From Jackrogersella multiformis (Eukaryota; Ascomycota; Sordariomycetes; Xylariales; Hypoxylaceae): a stretch of DNA of 64,000 nt. Each line of letters opens with the position of its first letter. Position 1 is the first letter of the stretch. Of the stretch, positions 1 to 11,414 are shown one piece after another. The stretch is taken from assembly GCA_902806575.1 (NCBI GenBank), contig CADCXD010000011.1, positions 2,418,001 through 2,482,000 of the forward strand, in the 5' to 3' direction. Both the position numbers and the translations under genes were made by a program. The notes under the pieces were generated by a model. That model searched no databases, was not told the origin of the DNA, and saw nothing but the letters and a program-made list of their open reading frames with translations.

Positions 1-1715
1 ATCACACTTGCCTACATACATCCCATAAGGCGGAAGGAGGTCACGTTTTGTTATTTACCTGGGCAGTGTACCTACCTACCTAGGTAGACACATACCTATA
101 GGTATTAGGTGGATATTAGTGTTATACTTTCGTAGTCCCTATATGCAGTAAAGATAATAAGGAAATTCAGGATGAGCTTGAATTTTAAACTACCATTCAT
201 TTTACAGAGGTGACAAAAACAACTTGAAGATCCATGGATATGTTCTTACAGTTAAGTACCTAGGTATTTAGTTACACTAACAGGCACTTGACATACATAA
301 TATCCACTCGTTTATGAGGTAGGTACCTAGGTAGTCCTGTAGGAGTTCTTTCCAGAACACGGCTTAAGAAACGTAGTATAAACATGCATAGGCGCCGTGG
401 CACCTGCATTCCTACCGGTAGGCATTAGTTTTGAATAGTTCCTAGTATGCTACCTTATAAAGTGCCCGATATGCAGGAAGACGAGGAAGTCCTTGTATCC
501 ACATATAATCCTAGTTTTATAAACAAGACTTGCTTAATAACTTCCAAGTTGAAACTCAATTACATGTATTTTAATTATTACGTACATATATACCTGGGTA
601 TGTATTATATTTCCTAGGTACTACCTAGGTAAGCCTTTATGTTAACAAAGAGTAGCATTTGGTAGACCAGAAATTACAACACATGCTGTTAGATCTTGAT
701 AATTCATGGGCACCTAGGTACTTTAGGTAGCTTACCTGGAACGGTATATAAGAGGTAGGTATAAGTATAGAACTAATAGAACTAATCAGTCGGTGTGTAC
801 CAGAATTCTTGAATATCCGTAGGTATTTAAGGGCGGACTAACTATATTAAACTACCTAGGTACCTAGTGTTAGAACAAGCTATTTGCTTTTTCTTCTTCA
901 AGGCATAGGCATTGGTTCGTGAAGACGCGGTCACTACTTGGATAAGTTAGCTTCATGGATCCAACGCCCATCCCTTTCAGAGATAGCCTCTAAGCTGCAT
1001 ATTCAGAAGCTTAATGCGAAACATAACACTTAACTGTTAGTCAATGCGTAGCACTTCACGTTAATAACAACACCGCTTATGTGAGCCGACGTGGCATTGT
1101 TACTTACTCAACCGGGTACTTACTAGGTAGATAGATACGATTTCTAAAGTTCCTATCATACATCCAGTTGATTGGAAAGAGGCTCCTAAGATGCCTTGCT
1201 TTACCTGAGAGCTGCTTGTCTTTTCCCAACACACCCATGGATACGCTAACCAAGTCTTAGCCGATCACATGATGAATGTAGGTGCCGTACCAAGGACTCG
1301 GAATAGTCACGAAAGAACCCTGAAAGTATTGTTATCCATTACTCAAGAATGATTTATCTATGGAAGACATACTAGCTCGAAAGTGAAGTGGCATTTAGCC
1401 GCCAACATCACCGCCTCATAGCATCCTTGTTATGCGACTATTTAGCGCGAGTCGAAACCGTACGCAAACAAATGGGACTCTTGTGGATAGAATAGCCGCG
1501 AGGCAGTCCAGCTTCTTTCAGTCTTAGGCAGATTTATCAAGACAAATATCGCATCTATGGATCCATCCAAAGCAGACGGTTCACATCGTGGTCTGGCTAA
1601 AACATTGCAATGCCACTTGGGTGCCCTTAACAATCCAACGCCGAAGAATGCAATTTTTGTACCAATCATCGCCACCAAATCATGCCAAACTCCACTCGTA
1701 TCTTATGTTCAAAGT
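1..1715. other. gene-free left edge
   Basis: I see no supportable gene here. The stretch is AT-rich and carries many copies of the palindromic ACCTAGGT motif (about 74-90, 256, 318-335, 612-630, 712, 853-870). Short open frames at 1442-1678 (minus) and 1557-1931 (plus) show no family motif, and the second runs antisense to RPB10 exons. Confidence 0.6.
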
Positions 1716-2133
1716 TCAGCGTTGCTGCAACTGGATCTTCTTCTCGTTGCGACCGTCCGGGGTGTACCTTGTTTACCTGTTAGAATTCTGCTCCCACACG
1801 TGTGTATCTTGATTCAGGATGTATCGGGGTCTTACTTGAGCAACTTCTCGATGAGGTCAACATGGGTCATGATCATGCGACGGCAGCAGTACCGCTTGAG
1901 GTTCAGCGAGTCCATGGCGTCGCTTGGATAAATTGTTAGTATATGCCACGGATAGATGAGTGAGAGTTGGAGACAAACCCATCACCAATACCCTCGTCGA
2001 TCAGCTTGAGATATCGCTCCCAAAGATCACCAGTGACCTGTTTGTGATTCAGTTAACACAAAGAAGATCCATTGTAGGGGAACGTCACGATGCCTACCTT
2101 CCCGCAGGAAAAGCAACGAATAGGGATGATCAT
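1716..2133 (-). CDS. rpb10: RNA polymerase subunit RPB10 (RPABC5)
   Basis: Small zinc-binding subunit shared by nuclear RNA polymerases I, II and III, part of the assembly platform of the core enzyme. Four exons join in frame: 2098-2133, 1979-2037, 1836-1922 and 1716-1767, giving 77 aa. The N-terminus reads MIIPIRCFSCGK, followed by LWERYLKLIDEG and KRYCCRRMIMTHVDLIEKLL. The zinc ligands are C7 and C10 plus the C44-C45 pair, as in the family. Without the last intron (1768-1835) the frame would stop right after LLK at 61 aa. The GTAAGA donor and the acceptor before GTACACC instead add a tail beginning YTPDGRNEK, which restores the usual length of about 70 residues. Every exon is short, so the gene is easily missed. 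Splice sites are inferred by eye; family identity is near certain. Confidence 0.95.
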
Positions 2134-2566
2134 GTTGTCAGGTGAGTATTAGCGGCGCGTAGATGATTGGTTGGAGATTTGCGTTGCCGTATCGGAAGCA
2201 GAGGCGTGATATGTAGTTTGCTCAGGTGGCTGTCACAAGAATCGTGTTATGTGGTGGATGGAAAGTTGAATTGAAATTTAATACTTCGTACCGTCGCGTT
2301 CTTAGATCTATTAAAAAAGTATTAATACTGTTATCGATAACTAAAAGCGCTAAATAAAGCTAAGACAATATACCGTACCTAGGTACCTACTTTTGATGTG
2401 GACCTGGTCCATTAGCGTAGACCTGCCAGATTAGTCATCATCTTAAATTTTCTTATCAGGCTACCTTATCGTTCTTGTCCCTCAAAAAAGTTCACAACCT
2501 TGAAGTTTTCTGCGCTTGGCTAACAACCTTACAACCTTAGAAACGGTTACAGCATTTAATCGCAAG
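2134..2566. promoter_or_regulatory. bidirectional promoter between RPB10 and UTP17
   Basis: These 433 bp separate the start codons of two divergent growth genes and must hold both promoters. An ACCTAGGTACCT palindrome lies near 2377-2389. No TATA box is convincing. That the two genes are co-expressed is inference from layout and function. Confidence 0.6.
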
Positions 2567-5500
2567 ATGGCTCCTATACCGATTGCAGAAGTAAGCAAAA
2601 TTAAAGGAGTCGCGTTCTTCAGTCCTAGCGACTAATCACTCTACTTTAGGACTCCAGCGCAAACAAACGAAAACGAGACATTGACGAGCATGGCAAAAGG
2701 AAGCGATCAAAACGGCATCGTTCGGCCAATGGTGTTCCAGCCGACGGGCAGCCACCACAGGAAACCACAGCTGGCCAAGTCAATGGCTCAGCAATCCCAT
2801 CCGAGAACCTTAACAACATGGACATTGGTCTTGTAGACCCCGAAACCTCAGCGAAGAAGAGGGAGAAACGACGAAACCGAAAAGGGAAAAACCAGAATCG
2901 AACCCGTGGAGATCCTTCATCACCGTGGAGAGTGTCAAAGCCTATGGGGGGAAGAATGTTGAACATAGATCCCATATTAACCGAGGACGAGAAGTATGCG
3001 CCACAGATAAACGGGTAGAATTGTAAGGCTCCAGTGGAAGCTGACATTTACATTAGATACTTAATACTCGCATACAACACCTCTATCCAAGTGTACTCGG
3101 CATCGGATTCCCTTCTAGTCCGCAAGATTCCGCTTCTGCAGCTAGATGCGGAGAAGCCCAGGGAACAGGTCGTTTCTGTTTGTTTATCTCCTACTTCGCC
3201 GACTCTCGTATGGGCCGCCTCGTCTGCTGGTCATCTCTGGCTGATCGATTGGACAAATGGCGATGGAGCGGAGACCGCATTTGAAATAAATTGCCGTCTT
3301 TTATGTGATATGTTCGTTGACCGCATATATATTGGCTCCGAGTTTCAAGATGTGCCGCTTGTTTCTGTCGAAAAACATGGCAATTGGGAAATCATTGCTT
3401 GTGAGGTACAGAAGCCCAGGAGAACATTTAAAACTCTCTTGTCACAAACGATGCCTATTTTGGACCTACGATCTATTCGCGATGGATATGCTCTAATAGC
3501 ATCGTCGGAACGCAACATCTTACTCGGCATGCTAAGAACTACATCGGTTCAGACAGTCTGGTCACTAGATTACGAATTCTTCACTCTCGACTGCAGCGAT
3601 GAGGTTACGTGCTTAGACGTGCGAGCGACGGATCGTATACACCTCAACCAAAGGAGCCAGAAAGAAGCCGGTGACGAACCTGTGGTGGACGTCGTTATAG
3701 GCTGTGCTCGTGGTGCTGTGCTTTTTTACAACGACATCTTACCTCAAATTCGCTGGCTGCACAGTTCCAAGGGGCACAGAAACTCCCTTCAGCCTCAGAA
3801 CTATCATTGGCATCGCAAGGCAGTCCATGCTGTCAAATGGTCACGCGATGGTAAGATATATCCCGAATTTTTATATATGCCTAAGGTCTAACTCTGATTG
3901 TAGGTAATTACATTATCTCTGGGGGGTCCGAGTCGACGTTGGTACTCTGGCAATTAGACACATCAAAAAAGGACTTCCTGCCTCATCTGTCTGCGACAAT
4001 TGAGAACATCGTTGTATCAAAGCGTGGTTCCGCGTACATCCTTCACCTAGATGATAATTCAGTCATCGTGTTGTCAACGGCGGAAATGAAACCTACGACG
4101 TATATATCTGGGATCCAGACCCTAATCTACCCCCAGCCATTGTCAAAGGACGACATAGTCAGAAGGGTCGGACACTATGCCCCATCTCGATTATTGAAAA
4201 CACCCGCAGCAGTCAACCCAGCAGATTCTTCGCGCATTCATCTTTGTGTAGGCAACGGGCAGCAAATAAGCTCTTCTGGGAGCGGCCCTTCAACTCCATT
4301 AATACAGACGCTGGATCTCACTACCATGCAGGGCATCTCAAAGCAGGCCCTAACGAGAACGAATCCGACGGATAACAATACAACAGCTAAAGGTTACGCT
4401 ATAACAGAACCTCGTATCACCGACATGGAATATTCAGCAGATGGTAAATGGCTTGCCACGACCGACGAATGGCAGCCACCTTCACGGGACGTCAATTCTC
4501 TCGAGGGATCATCCGCCGAAAGACGTGAAGTCTATCTCAAGTTCTGGGCTGTCTCGCCAGAAGATCAAAACTTGGAACTTGTATCCCGCATCAACGCGCC
4601 GCATTATACAGGCCGGAGCGAACCTGTATATGGTTTAGCTGCTGACCCGACTGCGCATCGTTTTGCTTCCATTGGCGAGGATGGAGTCGTCCGGCTCTGG
4701 GAGCCAACAGTGAGACAACGAGATGGAGTATTAGTCAAGGGCAGGTTTGGACGCCAACTGCACAGCTGGGCGTGTTCTCGGGCTATTTACCTTCGGGGAC
4801 ATGAGGAACCAATCGAACCGAATGCCATAGCTGTTAATGCTTTTCTACGAGGTTCCGGCGCAGTTACCTTCTCCGAGGATGGATCTACTCTAGTCTGCGC
4901 TATTGGAACTACTCATGGATCGACAATCTATATCATAGACACGGAGTCTGGCAAGATTCGGAATTCGATCGATCGACTAGTAGCAGGAGATATTCGGGAG
5001 GTAAAGATTATATCCTCGACCTTAATAGTGCTTTCAGATCGTCTTATGGTCTACGATCTAGTCTCTGACGAGCTACTTTACGGAGTCCAGCTAAGGGCGA
5101 TGAATGATTCCCATGGCCCAGATGCCTCTATCCTGACACATATGGCCGTCGATTATCGGACGTCAACTTTCGCAGTGGCTGTTTCGCGAAGCAAGCCGGG
5201 TTCGACCAGAAACACCTCCGAGCTTGCAGTGTTCACTGCAGAACGAAGTGGGCCAGAAATGATACGCAAGTTCCCATACCCTATAGTATCGGTAGTTGCT
5301 GCTGCTGGGTCTAGTGGCTACATTGTCCTAGACTCCGCCGCTCAGCTATGGTCTGTTAGTGAGGGCATGGATACCAAATCTCTGGCCTTTGCTCAGCCGC
5401 TTGTTGACCTCAGCCTTGACCAAGTGCATACCGAGGAGCTTCGAGAGGATGAACCTTCCTTGGTATTACTTACCGGACAAGATGACGAACCGGCGAATGA

Positions 5501-5690
5501 AGACGAGATGGACGTCGATATACCAGATACCACGGCCGATGAAGACGATGCTTACCCCGTTGTTGTTCCGCCACAGAAGCTCGCGGAGATATTTGACGCC
5601 GCACCGGCATTCGCTCTGCCGCCGATCGAGGATATGTTTTACCAGGTCACAAAGCTATTCTCGTCAAAACCAACTGTGCCGGCGTCGTGA
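2567..5690 (+). CDS. utp17: WD40 U3 snoRNP protein Utp17/Nan1 (SSU processome)
   Basis: WD-repeat component of the t-UTP subcomplex that acts in the nucleolus in pre-rRNA transcription and 18S rRNA processing. Exons 2567-2590, 2650-2993, 3057-3850 and 3904-5690 join in frame to 982 aa. The first exon is only 24 nt (MAPIPIAE); all three introns are 53-63 nt. The N-terminus is very basic (KRKRDIDEHGKRKRSKRHR, then KKREKRRNRKGKNQNR), fitting nucleolar targeting. WD-like blades follow, for example near the 3850/3904 junction (HAVKWSRDGNYIISGGSES) and later FASIGEDGVVRLWEP. The C-terminus has an acidic patch (EDEMDVD...ADEDD) and ends near a conserved-looking motif (LPPIEDMFYQVTKLF). Length is somewhat above yeast Nan1. 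It is divergent from RPB10 across a 433-bp promoter. Confidence 0.9.
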
Positions 5691-6667
5691 ATGCCGTGCC
5701 TTGTAAATAATAGTACCAATGGCTCGAAGAAGCGGAATTTTTCTGTGTCGGTACTTTTACTTTATCACATTGATGCTTGGCGCAAGAAGTTCAGTATCTA
5801 GTCACGCGAGTCATTATCGCATTTACACGGGTAGCTGAGAAGAGCTAAGAAAGTCGACTGTAAAGCCTAGGAGGAAGTGCAGAAATACCCAAGGGACACC
5901 TAAAAGTTGGGCCAAAGCCTTGCGCCAGAATAGTCTTTGAATATTCAACGCCATTTCCCAAGCTAAGGTTCAATAATCTTTTTATTGAAGTGCCATTCGT
6001 TGCTTAACAAAGCTTCGTAGACTTATGCTAACTAGATTGGATCTCCAATACAAGAATCTGGCGTAAGTTTCTGTGGCCGACAGGTATTCCTGTTAGGAAT
6101 GACGGCTATAACCATACATAGGCGATATCAGAGTTTAGCTCAATATAAAGGCTACTTTAATTACGTATCATGATTCTCTCCTATTCCTATATGCGGATTC
6201 TGCATACTGAGAAAGACTGCTGTATGCTTAATGTCATAGCTTGCATAAAAGAATATTGATACCTACCTCATAGGTAACCTACCTACTGTACAATAGAGTT
6301 CCAATATGCCTTAGAACCTACCTAGGTACCTATAAACTTCCATCTATCCATGGATCCCTTGGCAAAGTTACCTAGGTACCTACACGGCGGGATTGGAGAA
6401 ACTCTACCAAGGGCTGGGTCTTCATTGGACGGCCGGTGCCGATGAGCGGAATTACGCCATAGCTATAAAGTGGACCTCCATCATGAGATTGCCGGCTTTC
6501 CACGCCATAGAGATGTCTACCTAGGTACATATATCCAACTAAGCCGTCGATATAACCAACCCGTAGTAGACGCACCTTCATGTCCAGCTTAGACTGGTCT
6601 GATTTACCCGGAGCATTGAGGCATCGAGGTATCGCCGAATAAATAAATAAATAAATAAATAGTAATT
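5691..6667. other. intergenic, palindrome-rich
   Basis: No gene is visible. Several ACCTAGGTACCTA palindromes lie at about 6315-6333, 6369-6382 and 6518-6530. The stretch contains the 3' flank of UTP17 and the 5' flank of the oxygenase gene. Confidence 0.6.
6638..6660. repeat. (AAAT)n microsatellite in the 5' leader
   Basis: About six units of the tetranucleotide AAAT end 7 bp before the ATG at 6668, so the array must lie in the 5' UTR or core promoter of the oxygenase gene. Such arrays are length-variable. Confidence 0.9.
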
Positions 6668-8054
6668 ATGTCCTTCACCTCAGTCCCGATTTTAGATCTG
6701 GCTCTGGCCAGAGACCCACAGACCAAGCCGCAGTTCCTGGCCGATCTGCGACATGCCCTGTTAGAGGTCGGCTTCCTGTATCTTAAGAACATCGGCATCC
6801 CGGATGAGCTCTGGCGCCAGGTCATATCGGAGGGCATAGCCTTCTTCGACATCCCGAAGGAGGAAAAGTAAGTTCCACCACTTGCCTACCTAGCTAGGTA
6901 TTTTGATACGTACCCAGACATAGCACACATACATATACCTTGGGTCCATAGACCAATGAAAAGAATTTACGGTTTTACGGGGTCATAAGCTCACGCGAAC
7001 GCACTTTCAAAGACTCAAGATCGAGATGAAGAACGCGCCCTCGTTCCTGGGCTACTCGCAGCTCTCGGCCGAGATCACCGCCGGCCGCATCGACCACCGC
7101 GAGCAGATCGACCTGTCGACCGAGCACCCTGTGCCGCAGCCCGGGGCCCCGCGCTACGAAAACCTGCTCGCCCCCAACCAGTGGCCGTCCGCCGACGTCC
7201 TGCCCCGGTTCCGCGCCGTGTACACGGACTATATGCGGCGCATGGGCGCCGTGTCCATGGAGTTCACGTCGCTGATCGCGCAGGCCATCGAGCTGCCGCC
7301 CGACGCCTTCGACCGCTACTTCGACGCCGACCAGCAGCACAAGCTGAAGATCGTCAAGTACCCCGACGCGGCGGAGCTGGGGCTCGAGCTCGGCCCGGGC
7401 GCCGAGGGCCAGGGCGTCGGCCCCCACAAGGACAGCATGCTGACCAGCTACCTGCTGCAGGCGACGGGCCACCGCGGGCTGCAGGTGCAGAACACGCGGG
7501 GGCGCTGGGTGGACTGCCCGCCGGTCGACGGCACGCTGGTGGTGGCCATCGGGCAGGGCATGGAGGCGCTGACGCGCGGGGTGTGCGCGTCGACGACGCA
7601 CCGCGTGCTGTCGCCGGGCGCGGGCCGGGGCGCGCGCTTCTCCATCCCGTTCTTCCAGGGCGTGCGCGCGAGCACCACCTTCGAGGAGCTGGAGTCCGTC
7701 GGCGCCGGCCGCGTGCCCGAAACCGTCAGGGCCCAGCGCCGCGAGGTGCTGCGGGCGAACGGCGGCGCTAGGCTCGACGACGTGGAGTTCACGTTCCGGA
7801 AGGGCGGCGCCGCGCGCACGCTCGGCGAGGCCACGCTGAGGAATAGGGTTAAGAGCCACCCCGACGTGGGCGAGAGGTGGTACCCCGATATACTGGCGGA
7901 TATACGCGAGCAGCAGGCTAGGGAGGCGGCGGCGCAGAAGCAGGGGGAGGGGCAAGATCAGGGTGCGCAAGGAGCTGTTGCTGCGGCCAAAGACGAGATT
8001 GCAACGGGGGATGTCAGCACGCAGGCGCAGGCGCAGGCGGTGGAGGCACATTAA
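6668..8054 (+). CDS. 2-oxoglutarate/Fe(II) oxygenase, isopenicillin N synthase-like
   Basis: Non-heme iron dioxygenase of the DIOX_N plus 2OG-FeII_Oxy architecture, probably cytosolic, substrate unknown. Exons 6668-6867 and 7013-8054 (intron 145 nt, GTAAGT donor) give 413 aa. The N-terminal DIOX_N domain begins VPILDLALARDPQ and contains VGFLYLKNIGIPDELW. The double-stranded beta-helix domain carries the iron triad H-x-D (VGPHKDSMLTSYLLQ) and the distal His (CASTTHRVLSP), followed by the 2-oxoglutarate-binding R-x-S (ARFSIPFF). All expected active-site residues are present. Exon 2 is much more GC-rich than exon 1 and gives a long antisense frame (6975-8051, minus) that is a shadow. The last 45 residues are a low-complexity Gln/Ala tail. 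No recognisable cluster partners lie beside it. Confidence 0.9.
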
Positions 8055-8395
8055 CTAGGTAGGTAACTGAGGATGCGTGCGCTGTGCCCTCTACTAAGCA
8101 CGAACTAACACTAACGAACAAAAGACAGAGTTTCATCATCATAATTAAGAGATGGATGGGGAAAAATAAAAAAAATCAGTTATAACTTCGTGTGCCAATC
8201 AATCAATCTCATCAGTTCGGATCCCACGTTCGTGACCTTCACATGCTACCCGCCTCCCAGATACAGCAAGTCCCTCCCATGTTCTGCTAAACACCATTGT
8301 TGCGCCATTCGCTATGCCCATTGCCTTTGTCTTTGTTGCCACGCCCAACTACTCGGCTTTCGTGTCGCGAGGACGGGCGATGCAGGTGTGCGTGC
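8055..8395. other. convergent 3' flanks
   Basis: The 341 bp lie between the convergent stop codons of the oxygenase and the small zinc-binding protein. I see no gene or strong structure in it. Confidence 0.6.
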
Positions 8396-8978
8396 CTATT
8401 TGGCGGCGGCGGCGGCGTCGTAGCCCGGGAAGCAGTCGGCGATGGTCTTGCTGTGCTTGTTGACGGCGTGCTCGGTGAGCCTGTGGGGCGGGCAGCGGTT
8501 AGGGAGATGGCACAATTTTCTAATCGCATCCATAGTATATATACATAGGTATATATAGGACTAAAGCGATATTTAGGGGCGAGGGAAACATACTGAGGCG
8601 CACGAGTAGTCTTCAGGAAGGTCGACTTGCAGATCTGGCACTGGATGTCCATGGCCTTGACGTTCTACGGGACGTTATGTGAGTTTAGAATGGCCTCTAT
8701 AGGATGTAGGGGTATTGGGCATTGCGAAGACTTACAGACTTGAGCTGCGATTTGGCGACCTTGCTGTCCTTCGCATTTCGCTCGCGCTTCTGCGCGGCTT
8801 TGGCTCCCTGGTTTTGCGAGGATTGTTAGTAGGTATACCACGTTTTCTTTATCATTCATCTACGTTCGGAACTCGCCGCCTTTTCGTCTCCCTCCCTCGC
8901 TCTTATTTTTTTATTTTCCTTTTACTTTTGTACTGTGCTTAAAAAAAAGATAGGTAGATAGGAACTTACGTTACCCAT
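8396..8978 (-). CDS. small zinc-binding protein, zf-met2/SERF-like (At2g23090-like)
   Basis: Four exons (8970-8978, 8736-8807, 8594-8664, 8396-8480) join in frame to 78 aa, although no single exon exceeds 85 nt. The first exon is just ATG GGT AAC (9 nt), followed by a 162-nt intron. The N-terminal half is basic and SERF/4F5-like (GAKAAQKRERNAKDSK). The second half holds a C2H2 zinc site, C36-x2-C39 (CQICKSTFLKTTRAPQ) with H55 and H60 (LTEHAVNKHSK), then a short DCFPGYDAAAAAK tail. The arrangement is conserved across plants, animals and fungi. Its molecular role is poorly defined; SERF-type regions are linked to protein aggregation and RNA binding. All junctions are GT-AG and phases agree, so I trust the model. 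Confidence 0.88.
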
Positions 8979-9648
8979 TGCGTTGATAGTAAAGAGAGCA
9001 AGTACACAGTATTAACAGTGTCTATGTCTATTAGCGACTTCGGTATTTGTCGACGTGATAGCGGTTAGGCGTTGCGAAGGATGATGAGAAAAATCGGGGA
9101 TTAGAATGGATTTCGAAGGAAATAGATAATCCAAGTCTAACAAAAAAAAAGTTCTCTGAGCCGATGCAGGGGTCTCGGAGCTAAATCTATTTTGGGTTCT
9201 TTTAGGGGTAGGTAGGAAGGGTAGGGGGGGCCACTTCGGCTTCTGGAACGATTCCGAGAAGAAGGCACGGGCCATTGTACGACTGATGACTTTTCTCCAT
9301 CGCTCCATCTCTTCATCTCCATCTTAGGAATTTGAATTGGTAATTACCTACTCTACACTAATAATTAGTAACTAGTAACAAACTTCATCCTGTCAACAAC
9401 CATATCCAAGGATTCCGGACATGATTGTTAAATGATTGTTAAACCCAAAATTAATGATTCATAACTGGCAACTTAGGCATATCTGTTTCTTAGCAATTCC
9501 TGACAGTCTTAGGAGACTGCAGATACAGATACAGCACCTAAGTATCACTTACAATTGTGTCATTCGATCAAGTCACATCAGATCAAATAACCGTACTCAA
9601 CCGATCTGCAATACAGTTAGATCTCAATCACCACATCTTACAATAAGT
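8979..9648. promoter_or_regulatory. divergent promoter region
   Basis: These 670 bp separate the divergent starts of the small zinc-binding protein and the HhH protein. No motif stands out; poly-A/T runs occur near 8941 (inside the neighbouring intron) and 9141. Confidence 0.5.
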
Positions 9649-10582
9649 ATGTTTGATCAGAGTCTGTTGCCAAGCAACATCTCTCTCGAACAATTTCAAC
9701 AACTGCTGGGTCGTTATGATTCTTTGATTGAGTCTATCTCATCAACCAAAGGGGGTACGTGTTGGAAGCAACCGGTACGAACCACGTACTGTCCGAGTTG
9801 CTAATCATCATGAATCTGAATAGCAAAGTCGCGCCAGAAGACTCTAGTAGAGCTAGACCAGTTTCGCTACCATGACGCTGTCGCCCTGTTCCAGTCAGAG
9901 AAAGCGAAACGGCCGATGAGTCTTGACGATGTAAAAGTCCTAGTCGATTGGAAGTTGTAAGTGGATTCCCACGACATCGTCAACGTGGCATATCTCCTTA
10001 TCAACCCGCTTGCGGCCTCTAACCTAGTTCAGGCGTCATGGGAAATTCCGTCCGACCCTCATGAAGCTTGTATCGTCAAACGACGAAGCACTTGCCGAGC
10101 GCACCATTAAGGAGGCCACGGAGGGATACTGGTCTAACTCGGACGCCACAAAGGCGCTTAACAAGATCGCCAAGCTGAGGGGAATCGGTCCTGCCACAGC
10201 ATCTCTTCTGCTCTCAGTACATGATCCTCTCAGAGTCATCTTCTTTTCAGATGAGGCCTTCTATTGGCTGTGCTGTGAAGGGCAGAAGTCCCCCATTAAG
10301 TACAATGCCAAAGAGTACCAGGAGCTGAGTGTTGCCGCACAGGCTTTAGCCCGGCGACTAGGAACCGGTGCCGTTGGTATTGAAAAAGTGGCTTACGTCT
10401 TAATGAAAGAGGCTATATCAGAAACGACATCCACAAATGGAAAGGCAGCTCCTATATCTGACGTGAAACCTGCTCAGGTGGATTCATCAAGAAAACAGTC
10501 GAAGAGAAAGAAGACTGAATCCTCCGATAATACAAATTATCAAACACAAGTTCGTCGGTCGAAGCGAGGCAGAGCTTCTTGA
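9649..10582 (+). CDS. helix-hairpin-helix protein of unknown function
   Basis: Three exons (9649-9754, 9824-9956, 10033-10582) give 262 aa; both introns are GT-AG with matching phases. I recognise no named family. The clearest signature is a helix-hairpin-helix of the DNA-glycosylase/DNA-repair type in the middle (KIAKLRGIGPATASLLLS), followed by an FSDEAFYWLC segment, an arrangement reminiscent of HhH-GPD proteins. The GPD catalytic Lys/Asp signature is not clear. The C-terminus is a basic, lysine-rich tail (SRKQSKRKKTESS, RRSKRGRAS) that looks like a nuclear localisation signal. A nuclear DNA- or RNA-binding role is inference. The frame is open upstream of the ATG at 9649, but only from a TTG codon, so I chose that ATG. 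Confidence 0.8.
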
Positions 10583-11414
10583 GAATCGGGTAATCTACGG
10601 TTAGGTACCAAGAATTCCTAGGAATTCCGAAGCTCCCACACAGATGCAATCTGGGACGCCGGGGAACCTTTGGGATTGTGTTTTAATTTATAACAGTGCT
10701 TGAGATCCCATGCAATCTTCGGAGAATTATATAATACCACATCGGTGAGCTTAAAAACTTGTTGGTGCGTTATGTTGACCCTATATGGAATCCCTGAGGC
10801 TTTTCTATCTCGCTAATATGTCATCCCCTCAGGGTGGGATCGGTCTAACGGCCCGCGGGAGCGTCGTTTAGGAGCCGCATCACGCTGGCCAATAGCTAAG
10901 CGTTGCAGACCCGTATCGGCTCTGGTATATTGTAGCCAGGGTTTGGGTAACAAGCCAAGAGATTTTTTATTTCGGAATCTCTTGCCGAAGATTGAGCCCT
11001 CCAGAAATTAAATATGCTAAATGTCCAACAACGTGACAACGTCTGATTGAGTCGCCTTGTTCCCTTCTAGACCGCCCCCGTGGGTCTTCGCTTCACCAAT
11101 GCCTGATTACCGTTGCATATCTGGAGGATCTAGAGAATCTAGACAGAGATCCTCTTTTATCGACTATAAACACAAATGACAACTGCTTGAACCCCCACGA
11201 CGCTTCTGGCCCCCCACGGGCATCGCATCGCGTCGTTGTCATTCATATATTCGCTATGAGGATGACCGTGGGGTGTCTACTCTTCTACTATGTATCGATG
11301 GGATAGCGAGGTGCTATCTTCTAAAGTCAATAAAGGACATTCATCTTCCACGCAATATTTACTACGTACCTATATACGAATCAAACCAGGCCCCTATAAA
11401 AGAAGTACATAGTG
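10583..11414. other. intergenic, upstream of the DUF1479 gene
   Basis: No gene is seen in 832 bp. A TATAAA-like box at about 11395-11400 lies only some 15 bp before the ATG of the next gene, closer than is usual for a working TATA box. Confidence 0.5.

Noticed and set aside
1557..1931. 124-codon plus-strand frame
   Set aside because: It runs antisense to the last two exons of RPB10 and has no motif.
6975..8051. 358-codon minus-strand frame
   Set aside because: It is exactly antisense to exon 2 of the 2OG-Fe(II) oxygenase, which has all catalytic motifs; it is an effect of high GC at third positions.
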